The notes under the pieces were generated by a model. The model was not told the origin of the DNA. It saw only the letters and a list, made by a program, of their open reading frames with translations, and did not search any database. Of a stretch of DNA of 20,302 bases, positions 6,037-11,593 are shown in pieces. Origin of the DNA: JBDTVS01 sp040007095 (lineage in GTDB: Bacteria > Acidobacteriota > Vicinamibacteria > Vicinamibacterales > CAVVIG01). The stretch is taken from positions 1 through 20,302 of the forward strand of contig JBDTVS010000017.1 of NCBI GenBank assembly GCA_040007095.1, read 5' to 3'. Positions within the stretch are counted from its first letter, which is position 1. Each line of letters starts with the position of its first letter. The position numbers were made by a program, and so were the translations under genes.

Positions 6037-6780
6037 ATGCGTTACCTCGTTCTGACCGATATTCACGCCAACCTCGAAGCGCTGGAGGCGTGCCTCGCCG
6101 ACGCCCAGGCGCGACGATACGATCGCACGCTCGTCCTCGGCGATCTGGTTGGGTACGGCGCCGATCCGAATGCGGTCGTCGACTCCATCCAGCGGCTGAA
6201 TCCCCAGGCCATCGTGCGAGGTAATCACGACAAGGTCGCGTGCGGTCTCGAAGCGGCCGACGGATTCAACACCGTGGCGCGTAGCGCCGCCCGCTGGACG
6301 CTCGATACGCTCACGGACGACCATCGGACCTGGCTGGCCGAGCTTCCGCGAGGACCGATCCGGGTCGACGATCTCGTCGAGATCTGCCATGGCTCGCCGT
6401 TCGACGAGGATGCCTATATTTTCGACGAACTCGACGCGGCCAGGGCCCTCAAAACATCGGTGCGGCCCCTCTGCCTCTTCGGCCATACCCACTACCCTGC
6501 CGTGTTCGAGCTCGCCAACGACGGTCTCGACTCGGTGGGTCCGACCGACGCCGAGGAGAGCGCGGTGACACTGGTGGCGGGGTCGAAATATCTCGTGAAT
6601 CCCGGGTCGGTAGGCCAACCGCGCGACGGCGATCCTCGAGCGGCGTACGCCATCGTGGACGATTCGACGCGGAGAGTGGAGTTGTTTCGGGTGAAATACG
6701 CCGTCAACGACGCCCGCAACAAGATTGTGAAGGCCGGGCTTCCTGAAGTGCTTGCGCAACGACTCACGGTGGGCAGATAA
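6037..6780 (+). CDS. Calcineurin-like metallophosphoesterase (YfcE/MJ0936-type)
   Basis: A 247-residue two-metal phosphoesterase. The family motifs appear in order: TDIHAN (Asp-x-His, residues 6-11), GDLVGYGADP, GNHD, the CHGSP segment, FGHTH, and NPGSVGQPRDG near the C-terminus. The layout matches small stand-alone phosphodiesterases that act on model phosphodiesters, and some relatives hydrolyse dinucleoside polyphosphates; the true substrate is unknown. The ATG at 6037 is preferred over upstream starts because MRYLVLTDIHAN places the first metal motif at the very N-terminus, as in the family. It follows aroK by 89 bp on the same strand and may share its transcript, but the gap leaves room for its own promoter. 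It converges on the ccm operon. Confidence 0.9.
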   Translation: MRYLVLTDIHANLEALEACLADAQARRYDRTLVLGDLVGYGADPNAVVDSIQRLNPQAIVRGNHDKVACGLEAADGFNTVARSAARWTLDTLTDDHRTWLAELPRGPIRVDDLVEICHGSPFDEDAYIFDELDAARALKTSVRPLCLFGHTHYPAVFELANDGLDSVGPTDAEESAVTLVAGSKYLVNPGSVGQPRDGDPRAAYAIVDDSTRRVELFRVKYAVNDARNKIVKAGLPEVLAQRLTVGR

Positions 6781-6852
6781 GGCAGACGCCGCCTTCCAGA
6801 TGCACGTGTTGGCGCTCGGCCGTCATCGCGCCTGACACGGAAGTGCGGCAAC

Positions 6853-6899
6853 CAGACTTCGAATCTTCTTCAGACTTCACACTTCAGACTTCGATACTT
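6853..6899. repeat. Short interspersed CAGACTTC repeats
   Basis: The octamer CAGACTTC occurs three times (6853-6860, 6871-6878, 6885-6892), separated by CTTC-rich spacers. The repeats overlap the 3' end of the last ccm-operon gene, which stops at 6877. No clear hairpin or T-run is visible. Confidence 0.6.
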
Positions 6900-7050
6900 C
6901 TTGAGCGTGAGCCTTCCGCACCACGCGCTCCTCTCGTCTGCGAAGCTCCGCGGCATACGCGTCCCGTGCGGCGCGCGATCCGAGAATCCATCCGATCACG
7001 ACGCCCACCATCAGGATCGATGGGATGAAGATGAAGTGCCCCGCTGTCAC
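6877..7050 (-). CDS. 57-residue single-pass membrane protein at the end of the ccm operon
   Basis: I do not recognise the family. The product starts MTAGHFIFIPSILMVGVV, has one strong membrane helix (about residues 5-24) and then a highly charged helical tail (RAARDAYAAELRRREERVVR). GTG at 7050 is chosen because it overlaps the ccmD stop in a GTGA, the same coupling as between ccmC and ccmD. Its size, single helix and charged cytoplasmic tail resemble the classic CcmD of proteobacteria, which keeps holo-CcmE moving through the CcmABC complex. Either this or the preceding 96-residue protein could fill that role. The C-terminus runs into the CAGACTTC repeats, so the last residues may not be conserved. 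Confidence 0.6.
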   Translation of the reverse strand: MTAGHFIFIPSILMVGVVIGWILGSRAARDAYAAELRRREERVVRKAHAQEVSKSEV

Positions 7051-7337
7051 CGCGTCGAGCTCCCGCGCGACTGACGCTGCTCGAGTGTTCGCATTTCCTT
7101 CTCGACCGTGTTCAGACGCCGCGCAATCGACCACGCGTAACCGACCATCAGCACGAGAAAACACGAATACGCACCAACCACGAAGGGACCCGCGGGCAGT
7201 TGCTCAGTGGGCGGCAGGTCGTTGGCGGCCACGAAACCGTCGGTGGCGGGAGGCGGTTGAGGCTGGGACGCCCATCCCGCCGGGGCCGACAGCATCAGCG
7301 CCATCATCGCAATCGCCGCACATCGAAGTAGCTTCAC
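7047..7337 (-). CDS. ccmD: CcmD-family small membrane protein
   Basis: The 96-residue product has a signal-peptide-like N-terminus (MKLLRCAAIAMMALMLSAPA, cleavage likely near residue 23), a proline-rich linker, one membrane helix (VVGAYSCFLVLMVGYAWSI, about 53-71) and a short coiled-coil tail (ARRLNTVEKEMRTLEQRQ). The helix-plus-tail pattern (GAY...VLMVGYAWSIARRL) is that of proteins annotated as the CcmD family in Acidobacteriota and Bacteroidota. CcmD helps release heme-loaded CcmE from CcmC in proteobacteria. GTG at 7337 overlaps the ccmC stop by 4 bp, and the stop overlaps the next gene in the same way, so ccmC, this gene and the 57-residue gene form a translationally coupled chain. Confidence 0.7.
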   Translation of the reverse strand: MKLLRCAAIAMMALMLSAPAGWASQPQPPPATDGFVAANDLPPTEQLPAGPFVVGAYSCFLVLMVGYAWSIARRLNTVEKEMRTLEQRQSRGSSTR

Positions 7338-8002
7338 GCCTCGGCCTCCAGATAGAGCCGGTCCAACTCCGCACGGCGCTCTTCCAGGCCGACACGAAGC
7401 GCCAGCAGTACGAGAAACAGTAGAACGAACGCCGTCCCGCAGAACCACACGACGTTCCACATCGGCGGTGCATTCTTGCCGAGTGTCTTCATCACGCTCG
7501 TCTGCGGATGAATTGTCCGCCACCAGTCAGCCGACTTGTAGATGAACGGCGCCGTCGCCGCACCAAAGATGCCCATCGCCGCCGACAGCTTCTCCGATCC
7601 CGGCCCGCCGTATTTCCGGACGATCAGATACCCGAGAAAGATCATCTCGAGCATGAACGCCATCGTCAGCTTGGCGTCCCATTGCCACCAGACGCCCCAG
7701 GCCTTGCGCCCCCACAGCGATCCGCTGATCAGGCCGAAGGTGCAGTAGACCACCGCCAGTTCCGCCGCGGCGAAGGCGACCCGGTCCGCGCCCTCGTGTC
7801 CCTTGAAGAGATACATCGCGCTACCCACAGCGCAGACGCTGACTGCAACCGCCAGAGCCATCCAGGTGGCCAGGTGGAAGTAGAAAATCTTCTGCACCAG
7901 CAGCATCGTCGATTCATACGGCGCATTCGCGATCGCGATCGGCGCGTAGGCGAACATGGCTGCGGTCAGAACCACGAGCGGCGTGAATAGTTTTCGCACC
8001 AT
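7334..8002 (-). CDS. ccmC: Heme exporter/heme handling protein CcmC
   Basis: An integral membrane protein that binds heme on the outer face and loads it onto CcmE. The 222-residue product has six predicted membrane helices, the tryptophan-rich heme motif WGVWWQWD (about 102-109), and the two periplasmic histidines in KIFYFHLATW and TIHPQT. The ATG at 8002 is preceded by AAAGGA with close spacing, contributed by a run of 9-bp repeats immediately upstream (8008-8034). It lies 66 bp after ccmB and overlaps ccmD by 4 bp. It is slightly shorter than the E. coli protein, which is normal. Confidence 0.94.
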   Translation of the reverse strand: MVRKLFTPLVVLTAAMFAYAPIAIANAPYESTMLLVQKIFYFHLATWMALAVAVSVCAVGSAMYLFKGHEGADRVAFAAAELAVVYCTFGLISGSLWGRKAWGVWWQWDAKLTMAFMLEMIFLGYLIVRKYGGPGSEKLSAAMGIFGAATAPFIYKSADWWRTIHPQTSVMKTLGKNAPPMWNVVWFCGTAFVLLFLVLLALRVGLEERRAELDRLYLEAEA

Positions 8003-8007
8003 ATTTC

Positions 8008-8034
8008 CTTTGTGGTCTTTGTGCTCTTGGTGGT
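8008..8034 (-). repeat. Three 9-bp tandem units ahead of ccmC
   Basis: On the minus strand the units read ACCACCAAG, AGCACAAAG, ACCACAAAG. The last unit supplies the AAAGG part of the ccmC ribosome binding site. Similar CAC-(A/G)AAG periodic DNA appears at 18668-18693 and 19851-19880. Confidence 0.6.
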
Positions 8035-8068
8035 TCCCATTTTCCTATCCACCGGTGGTTCTGTGGTT

Positions 8069-8746
8069 CTATTCGGTCATCAGCGGTTCGAACATCCAGA
8101 GCGCCAGCGTCAGGAAGACGACGTCGAAAAAGGCCAGCATCGAAATCCACAACGTCGCCATCGGTTCGTCCGCCGGCGTCTGCGTCAGCGCGGACGTACC
8201 CAGTACGCCCGCAATGATGACTGGAACCGTGACCGGATACAACAGGATCGGCAGCAACACGTCGCGCGTGCGCGACCGCATCAACATCGCCGCAAAGAGC
8301 GTGCCGACGGACGCAAACCCGAGCGTACCGAGCACGAGCAGGGCCAGCAAATGCATCGGCCACGAGAACAACGGCGCCTGGAATAGAAAGGCCACCATCG
8401 GCACCAGCAGCAGTTCGGTCAACGACATGAGCGCGACAATTCCCAGCAGCTTACCCAGGTAGATCGCCGCTCGTGGAGCCGGCACCAACAGCAGCGCGCG
8501 AATCGTTTCACCGTAGCGTTCCCGTTCGAACGTCCGTCCGAGCGCCAGATTGCCCGAAAAAATGACGGCGATCCACAGGATCCCTACGCCGGCGCCCTCG
8601 ACCGGCACTCCTTCCTTCACGAACGCGAACGAAAACACCAGCACACACGCCACGGCGAAGAACAGCGTGGTGTAGAAAATCTCGCGCGTCTTGACTTCGA
8701 TCGCGATGTCTTTTCGCAGGACGAGCCATGCCACTTTCAGGAACAT
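8069..8746 (-). CDS. ccmB: Heme exporter membrane subunit CcmB
   Basis: Membrane subunit of the CcmAB ABC transporter, which uses ATP to free heme-loaded CcmE from CcmC. The 225-residue product is hydrophobic, with about six membrane helices. Family-typical stretches are present: an N-terminal LRKDIAIEVKTRE, the conserved LALGRTFERERYGETIRALL block (about 67-86), and a C-terminal half with LLPILLYPVTVPVIIAG. Its ATG at 8746 is separated from the ccmA stop by 176 bp that are largely occupied by a palindromic repeat, which splits what is usually a tightly packed ccmAB pair. Confidence 0.94.
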   Translation of the reverse strand: MFLKVAWLVLRKDIAIEVKTREIFYTTLFFAVACVLVFSFAFVKEGVPVEGAGVGILWIAVIFSGNLALGRTFERERYGETIRALLLVPAPRAAIYLGKLLGIVALMSLTELLLVPMVAFLFQAPLFSWPMHLLALLVLGTLGFASVGTLFAAMLMRSRTRDVLLPILLYPVTVPVIIAGVLGTSALTQTPADEPMATLWISMLAFFDVVFLTLALWMFEPLMTE

Positions 8747-8760
8747 GACGCGGTCACGGC

Positions 8761-8928
8761 CCTAGCAGCCCGTGGTGAATGCCCGCGTTGCACCGAGCCG
8801 GGCGAGGCGCCCGGACGGCAAGGCGCGAGGAGCGAGTTTATTGGGCACAAATGAGCGACGAGCAACGCAGCCAACCGGGATGCATCGTCCGGCGAATGCA
8901 GCGGGTGTTTCACCACGGGTTGCTAAGC
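8761..8928. repeat. Palindromic intergenic repeat, copy B
   Basis: Outer arms at 8761-8779 and 8910-8928 match in inverted orientation at 17 of 19 positions (both contain CCCGTGGTGAA). Between them is the 80-base core (8808-8887) shared with copy A at 3420-3499 in the same orientation. A second small perfect hairpin, CCGGGCG-AGG-CGCCCGG, lies at 8798-8814. The right arm includes the stop codon of ccmA (8923-8925), and the left arm begins 14 bases upstream of the ccmB start. The element therefore sits exactly between two genes whose products form one transporter and could modulate readthrough or mRNA stability. Confidence 0.85.
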
Positions 8929-9627
8929 CCCGCCCACGAGCGCGCGATACCGGGCGCGCAGGCCCGCCCGGGCGGGTTCATCGGCGATGAGCCGTCCATT
9001 TCGAACCAGAACGACGCGAGTGACCAGTCCGTCGGCCAGATCGAGATCGTGGGTCGCCAGCAGCACAATCGCGCCGGCGGCCGCGATGCCCCGCAGCCGC
9101 TGCGTGACGACGGAGACCGCGCGATCGTCGAGCCCGGTAAAAGGCTCGTCGAGCAGAACCAGCCGCGGCTGGTGAATCAACGCCCGCTCGAGCGCAAGCC
9201 GCTGTCGCATCCCGCGCGAGAAGCCGGAGACATCGTCCTCGCCGCGATCGGACAAGCCGGCGGCCGCCAGCGCGGTCTCCACCGGGCCGCTGGCGTCCAC
9301 GCCGTACAACCGTGCGAAGAACGACAGGTTCTGTCGGGCGGTCAGTTCCGGATACAGATGCAGTTCGTGCGCAAGCAGGCCGATCTGATGACGGAGCGCC
9401 GGACCCAGGCTGCGCGCGGTCCCTCCGCCGTATCGCACTTCGCCGCTGGTCGGCCGCACCAGGCTGGCCGCCATGCCCATCAGCGTGGACTTGCCGGCGC
9501 CGTTCGGGCCAAGCAGACCGACGATTTCACCGCGTCGCGCTGACAGGCTGATCTTCGTGACGGCCCGGCGGCGGCCGAAATGTCGGGAGACGTCGACCAG
9601 CGACACGTGGTCGAAATCGGCTGTCAC
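8923..9627 (-). CDS. ccmA: Heme exporter ATP-binding subunit CcmA
   Basis: ATPase of the CcmAB transporter at the cytoplasmic face. The 234-residue product carries Walker A GPNGAGKST (about 40-48), a Q-loop region, the ABC signature FSRGMRQRLALERAL, Walker B LVLLDEP, a D-loop TGLDD and the H-loop LLATHD. The GTG at 9627 overlaps the stop of the preceding Ig-like gene by 4 bp, coupling the two. The stop codon lies within an arm of the palindromic repeat. Nothing in the sequence alone separates CcmA from other small ABC ATPases; the adjacent ccmB and ccmC decide the call. Confidence 0.92.
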   Translation of the reverse strand: MTADFDHVSLVDVSRHFGRRRAVTKISLSARRGEIVGLLGPNGAGKSTLMGMAASLVRPTSGEVRYGGGTARSLGPALRHQIGLLAHELHLYPELTARQNLSFFARLYGVDASGPVETALAAAGLSDRGEDDVSGFSRGMRQRLALERALIHQPRLVLLDEPFTGLDDRAVSVVTQRLRGIAAAGAIVLLATHDLDLADGLVTRVVLVRNGRLIADEPARAGLRARYRALVGGA

Positions 9628-10913
9628 GCGGCGAGGCCGGGGCGGTCGGTGGGCTCCGGCCCCGAATCGTCGCTGTCGAGCGCACCGTAGATGTGTTCGA
9701 GCGTGGCCAAAAGCGATTCGCGACGAGACTCGTAACGAGCATCGGCGACTTTACCGACCCGCCGGTCATTCTCCAGGCGCACCAGGTCGGCGAACAGCTT
9801 CTCGCGGCGCGCCATGAGACGTTTGCGGTCGGCCGCGCGCGCCTCCGCATCGTTGGATCGCCGGGCCAGCCAGACGCCCGCGAGGATGATCGCGCCCGCC
9901 AGACCCAACGCGGTCCATCGCGGGGCGGCGTTGCGATGGGGCAGGTTGTCAATCGTCAAGGTGATCGGCTGTCCCGCGGAGACTGACCCGCCGGTGCCGG
10001 CAATGAAGGCTTCGCCTGAGGCCGTCATGTCCTGCTGCCGGGAAATCTGCGGCGACGAGAGCTTCGTGTCGCCGAGTTTCTTGACGATCACCGCCAACTG
10101 TTCGACATTGGCAGGAAATCGCTGAGAGAGCGCCAGCGACGCACTGCCGGACGGCAGGACAAATGCGGCCTGGATCAGGGTCCGTCCCGGGGGAAACGGT
10201 CCGGGGACGCGTACATTTGTGCCCGTCACTGTCGCCTTGGCGGACGAGCCTTCCAGAATGGTCGCCCCGGACGCGCCAGACGGCAGATCGAACGCGAACT
10301 CAGCCGGAGGATTCACAGCGCTCTGCGCGTTGTTCACCACGTCGAGCAGGTAGTAGACGGACACCGTCTCGTCGCCCGGCTCGATGATGATCCGTGTCTG
10401 GCCGCCGATCGACACCGATCCCGCGACAGCCGGCGCGGCGGGGCTGGCGGCGGCGCCCTTGGAGGTGTCGGTGGCCACCAGCATCAGTCGAATGCCGCCT
10501 TGCGCGGGGGCCGGAAACGATTCTGATTCGAGACGCTCGCCGTCCACGACCGCCACGGCCTTGATGGTGGCGCCGCTCGGCAGATTCCCGAACTCGGCGC
10601 GACCCGCGTCGTCGGTCTTGACCGTCCGCACGTCCGAGCCCACATGGAGCTCGACGGGAAAATCCTTGATGTTGTTCGAGAGCTGTCCACGAATCAAACG
10701 GACCGAGACGGTGCCGTTCGGCAGGTCGGTGACCGGGCGCGGAATGCCGGCCATCTGCTTGGGATCCGGCATCTGGAACTGTGCCGCGGCCACGGCAGAA
10801 AGGCCCAAGGAGATCAAGAAGGCACTGAGAATCAGGAGAGTGCGGGACACACGACCGTCGGCGTGAAACCCGCCGACGGAAAGCAACGGAGCGATGGAGT
10901 GTCTGGTTGTCAC
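9624..10913 (-). CDS. Exported Ig-like/transthyretin-like membrane protein of the ccm operon, CcmI-like tail
   Basis: I do not recognise a named family. The 429-residue product has an N-terminal signal helix ending LSAVAAAQF (about 45), a carboxypeptidase-regulatory-like beta domain (TVSVRLIRG to GIRLMLVA, about 63-145) and a further beta-rich region with VYYLLDVVNNAQ. One membrane helix follows (WTALGLAGAIILAGVWLARR, about 333-352), then a cytoplasmic helical hairpin (ARREKLFADLVRLENDRRVG...). That last part repeats the pattern LExDRxxGKVxD found in the neighbouring zinc-ribbon protein and resembles the linker of CcmI. GTG at 10913 is chosen because it overlaps the previous stop by 4 bp; a GTG five codons upstream is possible. 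The gene overlaps ccmA by 4 bp. An accessory role in handling apocytochrome or membrane assembly is inferred from position only. Confidence 0.7.
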   Translation of the reverse strand: MTTRHSIAPLLSVGGFHADGRVSRTLLILSAFLISLGLSAVAAAQFQMPDPKQMAGIPRPVTDLPNGTVSVRLIRGQLSNNIKDFPVELHVGSDVRTVKTDDAGRAEFGNLPSGATIKAVAVVDGERLESESFPAPAQGGIRLMLVATDTSKGAAASPAAPAVAGSVSIGGQTRIIIEPGDETVSVYYLLDVVNNAQSAVNPPAEFAFDLPSGASGATILEGSSAKATVTGTNVRVPGPFPPGRTLIQAAFVLPSGSASLALSQRFPANVEQLAVIVKKLGDTKLSSPQISRQQDMTASGEAFIAGTGGSVSAGQPITLTIDNLPHRNAAPRWTALGLAGAIILAGVWLARRSNDAEARAADRKRLMARREKLFADLVRLENDRRVGKVADARYESRRESLLATLEHIYGALDSDDSGPEPTDRPGLAA

Positions 10914-11593
10914 AGTTTCTGCCCGCACGCTTTACAGAACTTCGCATCGGTGTCGTTGTCGGTGTCGCACGATCCGCACGTTCGTGTCGCCCGCGGGGTC
11001 GCTGCCCCGTCCTCCCCCTGCGCTGCCCTGTCTTCCCTATCCGACGGCGCCGGATCTTCGGCCCGCCGGACCGTTCCGGGCGCAGGGGCGGCGCTGGCGC
11101 CAAGGCGCTTGGCGAGGTCCCGTTCGATCTGTTGGCGATATCCGGCTCCAGCATCGAGCTGCCGCATCAAGCGCGTCGCCCGCGTCCGAAGGCGGCCCGA
11201 CATCTCCTGCCAGTCGCTGTCGGATACCTTGCCCATCGCACGATCGAACTCGAGCTCCTTGATCGAGCGAAGCGCCAGCATCTTCTCCCGCTCCAGCGCG
11301 ACACGCGTCCGGTGACCGTACATCGCCGTGCGGTCCTCTTCGGCCGTGACGAGCGGGCGCAGCGTGCGCAGGGCGGCGATGCCGACCAGCGCCGTGGCGC
11401 CCATCAACAGTGTCAGCAGAACGATGGCGGTGACGCCCTGCCCGCGCGTGGCGAACAGCGCGGCGGTCGCGCATCCGAGCGCGGCAAGCACGAAGAACTG
11501 CCACGGCTCGAGCGTGGACGCTTCCGGCTTGGGCGGCGCGGCGGCGGGGTTCGCCTTCAGCCGGACCGTGTCAGTCGAGATTTCGGAGCTCAT
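10910..11593 (-). CDS. Zinc-ribbon membrane protein of the ccm operon, CcmI-like helical segment
   Basis: The 227-residue product has two adjacent membrane helices (about 31-49 and 53-76) and a helical segment (ALEREKMLALRSIKELEFDR, continuing to about 148) with the ELEFDRAMGKVSDSD pattern. A low-complexity linker and a C-terminal zinc ribbon with four cysteines (206, 209, 220, 223; CGSC...CKAC) follow. The helical segment resembles the cytoplasmic loop of CcmI (LxELExDxxxGxLSxxxY). If the N-terminus is inside, the segment and zinc ribbon are cytoplasmic. The ATG at 11593 lies 23 bp inside the ccmF-ccmH 3' end, and its stop overlaps the next gene by 4 bp, so it is embedded in the operon. It may replace CcmI, which I do not see, but that is inference. 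Confidence 0.75.
   Translation of the reverse strand: MSSEISTDTVRLKANPAAAPPKPEASTLEPWQFFVLAALGCATAALFATRGQGVTAIVLLTLLMGATALVGIAALRTLRPLVTAEEDRTAMYGHRTRVALEREKMLALRSIKELEFDRAMGKVSDSDWQEMSGRLRTRATRLMRQLDAGAGYRQQIERDLAKRLGASAAPAPGTVRRAEDPAPSDREDRAAQGEDGAATPRATRTCGSCDTDNDTDAKFCKACGQKL

Noticed and set aside
5845..6759. A 304-codon minus-strand frame opposite the phosphoesterase
   Set aside because: Antisense shadow of a gene with a full set of metallophosphoesterase motifs.
6853..6899. The CAGACTTC repeats as a CRISPR-like array
   Set aside because: Units are only 8 bp with irregular 6-10 base spacers, and no cas gene is near.
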